DNA of 64,000 nt. Origin: Paracyclopina nana (Eukaryota; Arthropoda; Copepoda; Cyclopoida; Cyclopettidae). Both the position numbers and the translations under genes were made by a program. Within the stretch, counting starts at the first letter, position 1, and every line of letters begins with the position of its first letter. The notes under the pieces are model-generated. The model searched no databases. It was not told where the DNA came from and saw only the letters and a list, made by a program, of their open reading frames with translations. The stretch spans positions 17,360,001 to 17,424,000 of the forward strand of contig JAGUCH010000001.1 in NCBI GenBank assembly GCA_019096065.1, given 5' to 3'. This document shows positions 1-11,900 of the stretch, piece after piece.

Positions 1-66
1 GGAGCCTCAGGGAATCTAGACGACATTTCGACTCAGAATCATCCAGCAGCAGTGAAAAGCAGGAAA

Positions 67-3000
67 ATGCAGTCCGCTCAGCCTCCTCCTCCAGCCTCGC
101 AGCAGATCGAGTACATGCCCATCCACCAAGGGGACTACGGCATGGACCTCTCCAGCCAGATGGCCATGATGCAGGCCCAGCAGCAGCAGCAAAGTGTGGC
201 CAACGCGCCGCCGCCGCCGCCACATGGCGGCCACATTCCCTACATCCCCTCGCCGCAGTTCGCCATGCCCAACGCGCACTACACGGTCGTGGCCTCGTCC
301 GCCGGCGGCCAGTTCGTGACGACCTCGAACTACGTGAGCTCCGCCGCCGCCGCCGGGCTCCACCCCGGCGGCCACATCCAGTACGGAGGCCAGACGCCGT
401 ACGTGCACCAGCCTGCGGGCGTCGTCTCGCAGCAGCCGCCAGGGGGCATGTCCTTCGAGGGCATGATGATCGCGCCCATGATGCAAATGCAGGTGAGCCC
501 TGCGGTGACCAACAACTCCGCCTACGACTCCCCGCCACGCCTCTCGGCCGCCGCCGACGGCTCCGCCGTCGTCGTCGCCATGAACGGGGGTATGTCCATG
601 GAGGACCTGAAGGCCAAGCTCCAGAAGCAGCTGGAGTACTACTTCAGCCGCGAGAACCTGCAGCACGACTCCTACTTGATTTCGCAGATGGACTCTGACC
701 AATTCGTGCCTATCGCCACCATTGCAACATTCAACCAGATCAAAAAACTCACTAATGATGTTCAGCTAATCACTCAAGTGCTACGTGGTAAGATCCTCTT
801 GATTTTTCGTCTTGATTTCCGATCATCTTGATCTTGTGAGCTCTTAAAGTCTGTGTGGCAATTCTAATAGTAAGAGATTAGTTAAAAGACTTTTTGGCTT
901 TCACACTTTCAATGCTGTTTTTTTGCAGAGTCTCCTAACGTTCAAGTTGATGCCGAAGGAATGAAAGTTCGGCCCAATCATTCTCGATGCACTGTGATAT
1001 TACGAGAGATTTCCGACGACACCAAGGTCGAAGAAGTCGAGGTATGATGACGACCCTCTACTATTTATTTTTTTGAATTTCCACTAATTCTCCACTTGCA
1101 TAACAGGCATTGTTCAAGAATCCCAAGTTCACGGGCACCTTGGTCAGCACGGACTTTGCGACCAACCAAACTTGGTACGTCACCTTTGCCACCGAAGACG
1201 ACGCCCTCACAGCCTACAACTTCCTTCGTGATGAAGTGAAGGTGTTCAAGGTACTGCTCTTCATTTATCAGCAAGGGCCTTTCCATGTGCTCACTATTTG
1301 ACCATTTCTTCCATTAACATCCTTTTTTATGTCTCTATCAAAACCGGGGTGTTATTTTTTGTGCCTGTCAAAAACGGATTTCCCCTTCAAAAACCGTTTC
1401 TTGTCCCATCGAAAAAACGGTTTTTTGTCCCATAATAGAGTTTTAGGTTTTTGTCCCCTAACAGTTAAAACCGTTTGTGACGCTATTTTATTTCATACGC
1501 ACTTTAAGAAAATGTTAGTCAGAATTTTATTATAAGTTTTCTGATTGTAGGGCAAGCCCATAATGGCGAGAATCAAGCCGAAGCCCATGATGCACAGGCC
1601 GTCGGTGGTGACGCCCTCCTCGCTGGTCCAAGAGGCGACAACCTCAATGCCCAACTCGAGTCCGCCTTCGACCTCGGCGGCCACGTCGAGCTCATCGAAA
1701 AACGGCTACGTCGTGGGGGGATCGCCGAGGGGCGTGACGGCCGCAAACACCACCCAGCCTCAGCCCTACTTTGTTGTCATGCCTCAGCAGCAGCAGCAGC
1801 CAGCCTCGGTGAATCACCAGGCAGTGCAGCAACAGCCTCAGGCACAACCGCCTCAAGCCGTTAACGCGCAGCCCAACTCCGTGGTGCAGCAAGTGGCCAA
1901 CAGCCTCAACCAGGGCAGTTACTACAACGCGGTGACAGCAGCCACACAGGCCAACCCGCAGCAATACCAAAACGCCGGTCCACAGGCGATTTTCTACGTG
2001 AACGTAAGAGACGATTAACGGAAATAATCCGGACTTAACGAGTAATTTTCGTTACGCAGCAGTCGGTGTTTCCTGGGCAGACCGGTGGACTCCTGCAGCA
2101 AGGCTGGTACCCCAACGCCGCGGCCTTTTCTCAATTCCCGATTCCAGAGAGCGTGTTCACGCCCCCATACAAGCAGGGCAGGGGCGGGGCCAACTCTCAG
2201 TACAAGGCGAGGCGAGGGCGTGGCGGAGGGGGATCGGGTGGAGACCGTCAAAACGACCAGCGTGGTAACGGCTACCAGTTTCAGCAGCCTCAGCAGCCTC
2301 AATACCACCCCCATCCGGCCCCGTCTCCCCCGCAGCCTCAACAGCAGCCTCAGCAGCAGCAGCAGCAGTATAATAACTTTTACTACGGTGCTCAGCAGCC
2401 CAGGCCTTCCGGCGGAGGCCGGCCTTCGATGGAGGCTCCGTCGTCAAAGAAGTATAACGGCGGACCGGCCATGCCGCCAGCCTCGACTTCACCACACTAC
2501 CAATTACCACCTCAGCAGCAGCAGCAGCAGGTGCCCATGCAGCAGCCTCCGATTCAAAGTGTGACCATTGTGCCTGCTTCCACGACGGCCTCGGGTGCGG
2601 CTGCTGCACCTGTTGCGTCTGTGCAGCAACAGGCTGTCGTCACCCCAGTGGCCTCAGTTGTCATGTCGGAACCAAAGGTCATCGAAACCACCACGCCCAT
2701 CGTGTCAGCCTCCGCCGGCCTCGTTGGCCAAGAGATGGGTGTGCCCAACCAATATCAGCATCGCGATGGCGGCTATCATGGAGGCTACACAGCCAACTAT
2801 CACAAGTCTTCCATGGAGTCTCTGCAGGGCGGCAAAGACATGCAAAGGTACATTTTTGTAGGCATTTTAGGTACGTAAGTGATTGTAATGAGCCAGTGGA
2901 GGGACACACTTTTACGGTAGATGGCGCTCTTTGAGCAACTATTTTGGAAAAACTGTCCTGCGCGAAACTTGTCATTTGGTTACGAGCTGCGGAACCAGGC

Positions 3001-5273
3001 TAGGAAAATTGAGTTCCGACAATGAAAAGCTTGAAAATTTGCATCAAAGTTGTATGGTGTAATGGCTTGAAAGAAAGGCATTTTGTCAGTAGATTACGTC
3101 TTATTAATGAAGTTTTTGGCTCAAGTGCTCCAAAAGCTAAAGAATTGCCAATTTTCGCCCAAGTTGCCACGCTAGATGGCGCCGTGAATCTCACGACTTT
3201 ACGCCCATGGCTTATATTAATAATTCTGTTCTGTTGCAGTCATTTCATTCGAAGAGGCGGAAAGGCTCGTGGTGGAATGCGTGGTGGAGGTCGCATGGAC
3301 GACCCCGGATTGAACCGTGATATTTCTGGAGGAGCTGGCCGCGGCGGATATTCGGGCCGGGGAGGCTACCACTCTGGCGGATATCGTGGCGGACCCCACG
3401 GACCCGCCATGGGCCTGGGGCGAGGCGGCGAGCCTGCTCAAGACCTGCCCGGTGGTCCCGGCAGCCTCCCCGTGGCTTTCAAGCCGGCTCCCGAGTTCGA
3501 GATGAAGGGCAACGATTTTCCGGCCTTGCCCGGTCTCGACGAGCCTCGCAAGATCAGCGAGTCGAGCGAGGGCGGCGGTGCCAAGTGAGTTTCCACGTGA
3601 GTTCGCTTAATGCGACACACTTTTGAGCAACGCTTTGACTTCCAGATTCATTGATGTGGTCAAGGGCACGTCCAAGATGAAGATCTCCAGCCGCAAGGAC
3701 TCGACGAAAGAAGATGCCAACAACGCTGAGGAGGCTCTGGAGGAGACGATGCCCCTCGCCACAGAGCCCAAGAGCCCTAGTCAGCCCGAGTCGGCGTCCG
3801 TGATGAGTTCCAATGATGCTCCTCCACAAGCAGTTCCTCCTGCCTCGTCATCGACCACGGCCAAGCCTTTGGCGAAGACACCTCATTCTTCTCAGTCAAG
3901 CGCCGCGTCCTCGTAAGCATAGATTTCCAATGCTGGAGGTCGGCGGCCCTAAAAATTAAACATTTTTTTATTAGTGGCTCCAAGGACTCGGGAGAGGTGT
4001 TGGTCAACGGAGAGACGAGCAATAGCAGCACGCCAGTCGTGAGCATCACCAATCCGTCGATAGACAACACCCCGTCCAATGCTGGGTCCAAGCAGGCTGC
4101 TCCGAGCGTTGTAAGTAGTAAGTAACCCTTGGCGTGTGGCGCACCTCTCACACCTATCTGTCTGCGATTTAGGACGGCCCAACCACTAAAACGTACGCCC
4201 AAATCACCCAGAAGAAGAAGGAGGAACGCGAGGCGGCGCGGCAAGCGGCCGAAAAGGCCGCCGCGGCAGAGAAGGCCGCCGCCGCCACTGCTTCCGTGAC
4301 TAGCGCTTCGGAGTCCAATCCTGACTCGGAAAAGAAACTTGTCAAAGATAAAGATATGGCTGTAAAAAGTAACCAACTTCACCACGGTACGTACTGTTTT
4401 CAGTTTTTAAATTGTCGAAGAAGATTGTTAGCAATCCTTTGATGTCACCCCATGTCGTATCGGCAAGTTCATTTCACTCAGAAGATTGGTCACTGTTAAA
4501 AAAGTTTGTACTCTCTTGCTTTTTTGGGACAAGGAAGGTGCATAAATCTTATAAATCAGAATAATACAGAGTGCGGCTCCGAAATTAAAATATCAACCGC
4601 ACTAGAGCTGATTCGGCCCATTTTCGGAGCCGCATTTTGTATAAGTAATAAAAATAACAATATAAATAATATAATCTTATAAAGGGCATCATCAGTGAAG
4701 CTGGGTCATATTTTCCTAATATTTATTTTACGAAAAAGCAGAAAGCACTTTTATTAGTCTCAGTGACCAATTATCTGAGTGAAATTAACTTGTCGAAACA
4801 CCATGAAGTGTCATCACAGGATTGCGAAAAATCTGTCACGACCGCTAAAGTGAATTGGCTCAAAAAACGAAAACTGGATATATTCGTGTAAAAACACCAA
4901 TGATATATTTTTAGGAGCTGAAGCCCAAGACCGAAACTCCTCCGGCAGCTGCTCTCCGTTCATGGCTAGTGATAGCAAAACATCTCATCGGTCCAAGTCC
5001 TCTTCTTCTTCTTCGTCAGCAGTGCAGTCGTCGTCCAATAACTCCGGTGCCTCGTCGTCAGCTCCGCAGGCTGCTGCTGCTGCTGCTGAGCCCACCAAAA
5101 AGTTGGCAGCCTCAAAGCTGGCCGCGGCTGCGGGCAGCAGCTCGCATCAGCAAAGCAAATCAGCGGCCAAAAGTAGTGGCAAGTTGAACAGCAGTGCGAG
5201 TGGCCACAACAACAACAACAACAATGCCATGACTGGTGGGGAGACTTCTGCAGCATCCGCCATGAAACTCTAG
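67..5273 (+). CDS. Larp4B: La-related protein 4 (LARP4/4B type), ten exons
   Basis: Exons: 67-787, 929-1041, 1107-1250, 1551-2003, 2060-2847, 3240-3584, 3646-3912, 3975-4110, 4173-4386, 4915-5273. All junctions are GT-AG and the sum is 1180 codons, so 1179 aa. The La motif lies at about residues 185-255 ([20 protein letters not shown]) and runs straight into an RRM whose landmarks are [29 protein letters not shown] and [12 protein letters not shown] Gln/Pro-rich middle, an RGG/GGY-rich stretch (exon 6), the NDFPALPG motif and [14 protein letters not shown] follow, all typical of LARP4. In known animals LARP4 proteins bind poly(A)/AU-rich RNA and poly(A)-binding protein and stabilise mRNA in the cytoplasm; that role is by family. 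The frame is open upstream of ATG 67 to base 1, so coding may begin outside the window. Very confident in identity; LARP4 versus 4B is not separable here. Confidence 0.93.
2890..3213 (+). mobile_element. Family A non-autonomous element, copy 1 (Larp4 intron 5)
   Basis: About 325 bp beginning AGCCAGTGGAGGGACA and ending ACTTTACGCCCATGGCTTA. It is clearly the same sequence as copies at 40352-40736, 42719-43097 (inverted) and 44257-44638. Ends read TAAGCC...GGCTTA in the best copies, suggesting a TA target duplication and very short inverted ends. No coding capacity. Confidence 0.75.
4413..4845. repeat. Long inverted repeat filling Larp4 intron 9
   Basis: The left arm at about 4413-4500 (with CAAGTTCATTTCACTCAGA and ATTGGTCACTG) is complementary, with scattered mismatches, to the right arm at about 4765-4845 (CAGTGACCAAT, TCTGAGTGAAAT). 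A second inner pair, GTGCGGCTCCGAAA at about 4571 and TTTTCGGAGCCGCAT at about 4622, sits in the loop. It occupies most of the 528 bp intron 4387-4914. Most simply a foldback MITE. Confidence 0.65.
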
Positions 5274-7125
5274 TGAAATAATGCGTGATTTTTAGTGACC
5301 TTTGCCATGACAACTCGTGTGACCTTTGATGACCACTCAAGAGGCTCATTGCTAGTAGTTTCACGAACACACACACACACACATCGACGAGAGTTTTTTA
5401 TTAGGTGTTACTAACTGAAAATCAAAGACTTATGATGATGACCACCCTAGTTAGTATACTATTATTATTATTAAATGTGAAATCAAGCAGTGCAAGAAGA
5501 AGAAGACGAAGATGGGCTATCGCGAATTATCCTTGTTGTTGTTGGATTCTTTATGCATCTACCACGTTAGAACATATCCAGGAAGACAAGTTAGTGTGTA
5601 TAAATACTTTAAATACTGCAAAAAGTGAGAGAGAGGTGTGTGTGATGTCCATACGTTGTTGCTTTGCCCACCCTCGGAGCAATCATCTTCATCATCATTT
5701 CTTTTGCCCCCCCGAAAGTGCCTCAAAGAAATAATTGACTACTACTACTATTACTACATTTAGGCTTCAATGATATCGCTTTTTTGTCAGAGAATGTGTA
5801 CATATTTCCCCTTGATTCATCATATGTGAAAGACAGCAAGCTGCAGCACACACACCCACACACACTTTTTTATTATGACTAAAGTAATAAGTTATCAATT
5901 GGAGATTTTGGTATATAATAACTACTACTGCTACATTGCCACATAACAACAGCAACAACAACAACAACTAAGGATGATTTATTATGATGTGGAAGCAATT
6001 CTTCTTTGCCCATTGAACACACTTCTGTGCTAAACACCCTTTAAATTTTTTATCAGTGTGTTGATTTAAAATGTTCTATGCTACCACCACCACTACTTAT
6101 ATAATTATTATTGCAAACAATAACGAGCTTGTTTTTCCCTCTGCTTTCCCTTTCTTTCCTTACCCCCACTCTGTTAATTTTTCAATATGATAATCACTTA
6201 TTATATCTATTAAGAGCTCTTGCAAAAAAATTGGGGGCTGCTTCAAATCCGAGCATATTTCATTTTTGGCTGAAAATAATATTATCAAAATGGGAGCATG
6301 CCTTGCTAAAATCACATCACCTCCCCCCAAATTTTTTGTTGAGTGTGCCGCGCGTATTTTTCGAGCAAAAATGAGAAAATTCACTCTGATACGTCATAAA
6401 ATTGACTTTTTCCCCCTCCACTCTTTTTTTTTTTTGGCCAACATGATTAAGAAAAATTCACTCTGAACTATTTTGCCTGAAGTGTCATTCCTGATGTAAA
6501 ATGGCTTCAACAACAAAATCATTGAAAACTTGTGATGAGGAAAAGAAAGTTTGATATGTGACAACAACAGCAAAAAATTCCGCCGCCACACATCGAAGAA
6601 GAAAAACGAAATTTTTTGATTAATAGCCCGGGCCTAAAAAAAATGAATCGTCCCTCCCATGAGCAACAAACTGAAAAAAAATGATGTCGTTTTGTAAAAA
6701 AAAAAAGATAATATCCTCGAGCGTTTTAAATGAGCAAAACAATCTTTTTTCGTCGCCGCGCGCTCTCAAGAAAAAAACCACAAAATGATTGTGATCTGCC
6801 TTTTAAAAAATGTGAAAAAATCACTTCAGTGTTTTTGGCTGAACAACAAAACTTGTTTGTTGGATGACACGCAAAAAATTGAATCTTTCCAAATTTGACG
6901 CGAGACAGAAAGAGCAAAATTTGTCCCTCCCCATTACACGCAAAACAACAACGAGTTTTACACCGATTGCTATCATGAAAGAAAAGACCCCGAAATTTTT
7001 CCTCCGCAAAAACACACACATTTTGGTTGGCCCTATCGATGAAAAACTGAAGAAGTGAGCAAGAAAATGATTACTGGATTTACAAACAAAAAAATTAGGT
7101 GCAAATAAAGTTCATCGGTGTAACT
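5274..7125 (+). other. Probable 3' UTR of the La-related protein 4 gene
   Basis: AT-rich DNA with no credible reading frame after the stop codon at 5271-5273. It contains a short (AC)n run near 5370, CAA/ACT trinucleotide runs and many poly-A/poly-T tracts. The first well placed poly(A) signal on this strand is AATAAA at 7104, so the UTR may be about 1.8 kb; earlier cleavage is possible. Confidence 0.5.
7104..7109 (+). terminator. Candidate poly(A) signal of Larp4
   Basis: AATAAA followed by a T-rich stretch (CTCCTTCTTTTTTC) about 20 bp downstream, as expected for a cleavage site near 7125. Confidence 0.45.
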
Positions 7126-7372
7126 AGTCTCCTTCTTTTTTCATCCAAGGAAAACTACGGTGTGCTTGGATTGCCTCAGGTGAATTGCTCCTCGATGACT
7201 CATCCGCTTAATAGAGCAACCGTTTTCTTGAGTGACTTTTTCCTAGCTGAAATTTGACTGTTTTACCACAACGTTGATTGAGATCAGCTTTAAAAGTGCC
7301 CGCTTTACAACTTTTGATTTATTAGTACATTTGAGCGTGGGTGTGTAGACCCATAAAGTCTGATTGCTATAA

Positions 7373-7741
7373 CAGCTTGCAAAAAAATCGCAGTTCAGTT
7401 GTACATGATCCTGTTGAAATTGTCATTGTACCAGATGGTCGAAAGTCTGGTCAAATTCCGAGAATCGGCATTTCCGGAGGCCACAGGGAGTTTTCAAGTT
7501 TTCATTCTAACTCATGAATAGTAATAATAAGCTGAGTTTACTTGATTTCCATCTTAGCATAGCATGCATCGAAATCGATAGTTTTGCTCTGATCGTATTT
7601 AATATAATAGCTTGGGAACTAACTCGAAGTGGCCTCCGGAAATTCCGATTCTTGGAACTTGACCACACTTTCAACCATCTGGATCAATGACAATTTCAAC
7701 AGGATCATGCACAACTGAGGCGTGATTTTTCTGCAAGCTCC
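7373..7741. mobile_element. Long terminal-inverted-repeat element (about 370 bp)
   Basis: The arms 7373-7484 and 7630-7741 are inverted copies about 110 bp long: AGCTTGCA at the left end matches TGCAAGCT at the right, and GATCCTGTTGAAATTGTCATTG on the left matches CAATGACAATTTCAACAGGATC on the right. The unique centre of about 145 bp codes for nothing. It lies between Larp4 and the MAP3K. Confidence 0.8.
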
Positions 7742-8961
7742 AATTACATCCGGACTTTTCGGGTCGACACATCCTCGCCCAAATGTGTTAAAGTTAATAC
7801 TGGATCATGTCTTCAGGTTCGGAATACAAAAGAATTGGAGTTTTTCGCTGCTAGCCGAGCAGAAAGAGTCGCGAGCCTTTTTTCCACCTGAGCAGCTAGA
7901 CAGACGCGTACATGTATAAACATACGTATATAGCGCTCGCACCGCGCATACCTTGTACATGAGCCGGCTGGCCTTAGCTAAGCTCAGTTAAGCACCTTCA
8001 GCGAAGCAGTGTGCCTGCAAGGGCCCTAATTTCAGTAGTAGTTCAGTTCATTTCATCATTCATATATCAAGAAAACCTGAATTTACAATTTCACCTAAAA
8101 TTGGTAAGCCGAGCCAATCCATATAAATTAGCAATTTTGGCATTAGAATTGCTTTTAAAATGTGTAATTCCCTCATCAAGGCCTCATTGCTGCTGTTGTG
8201 ACGTCGTACGTGTGACGTCACACGTCTCGCCACATGCGCGTCGCGGAAAAACTCGAGGCCTTTTTAATGAATACAGATTTTTGCCAACATCCTCAAAATT
8301 GTAGTGTTTTCTACCTTGGCCTTTTTCCTGGAATGCCATGGCGTGCTGTAGCATAAAAGGCCTTTTTCACATTACGCTGCCTATTTATAGTGTATATAGT
8401 GATAGGCCTCTTTTGACTACATTTAGCAAGTACTGCATTCGAGGCATTTGGTGCCAGTCACGCGAATCACTCTGATTGTGCCATGCCCACAATTATGGCC
8501 TTGTCTGAGGAAAATCAGTCAAATAAGGCCTTTTATTTTCGTGTTATTCTACTTAAGCGTGTCAAGTTTTGCTGTGATTTGTACATTCATAGCAAAATTA
8601 CTAAAATAGATAAGTATGCTTGCAAATGACGAAATTTAGCACCTTATAGAAATTCCTTGCAAACATTTCATTATCAGTCAAATGTCAAGTGCAGATAAAA
8701 AGATTAAAAAGTTAAATAGTAACACTAGCTTTGAAGCCAAGATCCATAATACAATAGCTGCTTTCTCCTGCTTATTTCGTGTATTAGAAAGCCTTTATTC
8801 GGGCCGGGTCGACCTCACGCCAAGCTGAGCTATGTAGCAGCCTCTTATTGTGGGGCCTTTATACACATTTTAGTCCTGTTCACAAGCTGCGTGAAGGAAC
8901 AAGTGTACTGAATTATTGCAGCTGTTCCAGTTGGGAAAAGGATCAATGCTGACCTCCGAGG
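7742..8961. other. Intergenic / 5' region of the MAP3K gene
   Basis: No reading frame worth calling. It holds a cAMP-response-element cluster near 8199-8220. A likely splice acceptor (TTATTGCAG, ending 8921) lies before the first MAP3K ATG, implying that at least one untranslated 5' exon lies in or upstream of this stretch. I could not place the transcription start. Confidence 0.4.
8199..8220. promoter_or_regulatory. CRE-like cluster upstream of the MAP3K
   Basis: TGACGTCG at 8199 and the full palindrome TGACGTCA at 8213 lie 14 bp apart, flanked by CACGTC and CGCG. TGACGTCA is the consensus for CREB/ATF bZIP factors. The position 0.75 kb before the first coding exon would suit a promoter, but no transcript evidence is visible. 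Confidence 0.4.
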
Positions 8962-11900
8962 ATGGTCTTGACCTCGCCCGAGCACCAGTCGCCCCCGCCC
9001 AGGGGCCTCACCCTGCCCCACACCCTGCTCCTGCGCCAGTCCCACGTGGACCTCAGCTCAGCGCACGCGAGGGTGCAGAGGGCGCACACGCTGCCCAATT
9101 CCAATAGGTCGTTCTTCACGGCCTCGGCCATCGACCTCACCAACGCCATCAACAACAACCAGACCATTTTGTCGAGGTCGGCCGCGGTGAGGTCGCCACA
9201 CTCAGTGAGCATTTTGTCCCTGCCTCACTCGGATGACAACGAGGCTTTCTCCTTTGACAATAGGTATGGATCCTCTGCATTATTTTCAACTAAGTCGGCT
9301 AAAAATGTGTTAACTGGAGATTTTTAGTGCGGTATTTTCACGCTACCACTCTGGATGGCGCCACCGTAGAGGGGCACGGCATTACCAAAAGTGGACTTTT
9401 GTTCTATTACTGCTTTTTGGCTTTTCTGACGCACTCATGGCGAAAGTAGTTTTCAAGTTCCACAAAAACAAATCTAGATGATTTGCTATTAAGGGAAATA
9501 GTCCTTATACTCATTTTCCCCACTCTCCCGTCAAAAAAGCCAAAAGCTTAATTACTAAGAAAAGCCACTTCTGGTATTTTGCATGATTCTACAACGGCAC
9601 CTAAAAAACCAAAAAAATAGCTTTTCACGGTCAAGGCCAATCCAGTGTTTTTGGAGGTGGCGCCATCTAGGTATGAAATTAGAAATGAATATTTTTTTGC
9701 TACAGTGCCCTCCAATTGAATGATGACATCCATTTGAGCCTGTCGCCCTCTCCCAATGCTGGAGAGGGGAGCTTTTTCGACGACCAGACCACCTCATTCG
9801 TTGACATTGACCTCAGTAGCAGCAAAACGACCTCCAACAGCCCCGAGCATGGGCGCTCCTCCAAATTCGAGGTGGGCTACAGGGACGTGAAATCGGTGCC
9901 CCCGACCAGGTCAGGCAGCTGGTACGATGGCTTCCTGGGCTGCCTGAAACCTGTCATGAGCATGATGGGCAAGGGAAAGCCCTCGGAGCTCAAGGACGAC
10001 AAGGACAGCTGGGAGGTGCCCTTCGAGGCCATTTCCGACCTCCAGTGGCTCGGCTCAGGGGCTCAGGGGGCTGTGTTCGTGGGCAAGTACAACAATGAGC
10101 TGGTGGCAGTGAAGAAAGTGAAGGAAATGGTGGACACCAACATTCACCACCTGAGAAAGCTCAATCACCCCAACATCATCCAGTTTCGGGGTGTGTGCAC
10201 GCAAGCCCCGGTCTTCTGCATTGTCATGGAATATTGCCCCTATGGGCCCCTGTTCAACTTCCTGCGCGAGGGCAAGGACAAAGTACCGCCCTCCAGGCTC
10301 GTGGAGTGGACCAAGCAAATTGCCTCTGGAGTCAAGTACTTGCATGATCACAAAATCATTCATCGGGACCTCAAGAGCCCCAAGTAAGTTATTCTTCTTT
10401 TTAAGCCTTCATCCAAATTTATGAACACCAGCTTTTTTTCACTATTAGGTATTTCATTTTCTAGTCCTCCAAAACTTTCAAATAAAGAACTATTTAAAAT
10501 TAGCTGAATTAACTAATTTCTTTTTTTTAAAGTTAATTGAAAAATGTTATCATTTAACCCAACAAAACCTTTTGGTATAGTTGACCACCAATGAAAAGGT
10601 AGTTGGCAAAAAATGGGTAGTTGAATTACCCAGAAACTTGGTTTTTAAGAATACATGGCAAAAATTCACTTGGTTGCCACTACCATTTCCTGTAACTATC
10701 TTCCTACTATGTGACAGGCCTAGTGAAAACCAAGTACATTTTCATAGTACTACTACCATTTTTCTCACTATGCTGCAACCAGGCCATGAAGGTAGTTTCT
10801 AGCAAGTTACAAACTTGGGCAACACCACCTTTTTTTAACTATGTGCCCATCATGATGGGATGCTGCAAATTGTATTATTCATCTACTATGTTTTTTGTAA
10901 CTACCTTTTCATGAGTCTGATACTATGTTCAACGCCTTAGGTGAAGTTGGCATCTAATCTAACTTAGTAAACTGTTCAGAGATGGCTCTGCTAGCAATTG
11001 AATAATTTGTGAAATTGTTCTTATCAATAACTTTTAATGGTTCTAAGATTTCAAAAATCATCATTAATGAGTGTTGTTTAGAACAACATGAAAACTGAGT
11101 TAGAAAATATCATGCTTCTCATTTTCAAACAAAAGCTGAGATTTTTTTAATATTTCAATACTGTATACTTTGTGTGTGATTCAGTCACTACCATCCACTC
11201 TTTTATTCTAATCTAATCATTCAGCCTTGCTGTCTAAGTTTAAGTTTGTTAGTCAGCACCATCTTGCGCCTAAATTGAGCGCAGACTGTATGGAACTAAC
11301 TGCTCATAAGAGGATGCTTGGTTAAAGGGCCTTGGAGAATAAAATCTGTTACACACTATGTCAACACTAGTGATGTCATCTAAGTTCATGCACCATCAAG
11401 TATGCTTGGATGTTTATGTGGACCATGCTTAAATCAAAATAATGATATGATAATTACATTAATAAATAATCCTTTAACTAACTTACAACTAGGTAGTGCA
11501 CTAGCAGTTACGTGGTAGTGAACCATGCGTCTGGTAGCAGCATTATGGTTGAAAGTTTAAAAGTATACACTATCAGTGCACTATGCTTAAATGATATGGT
11601 ACATCACCAGTGGCTCAAGTCACTTTGAAACATAATGCACTATATCATTTTCACTAGCCCCTCACTACACCAACAAGGTGCCATAATCAATTTAATGCGT
11701 GTCTCCATTTAAGGGTGGTCAACTAGGCTGTCATATTTCGTTGGTAAGATAGTTGCAACATAGTTACAGGTTAAAACAGGGTTTTGTTGGGAAAAAAAAT
11801 GCCCCTTTGGCTGTTTTCTAAAGCCTTTAAACAAAGAGCTGCCAAGGTTTTTTTTCACTTTATAAAGTATTTCATTTTCAAGTCTTCTTAGCCTTCAAAT

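Noticed and set aside
16..702. 228-codon minus-strand frame opposite Larp4 exon 1
   Set aside because: It is the complement of a GC-rich Gln/Pro/Ala coding exon with clear La-motif homology; the His/Arg/Val-rich antisense product is a shadow.
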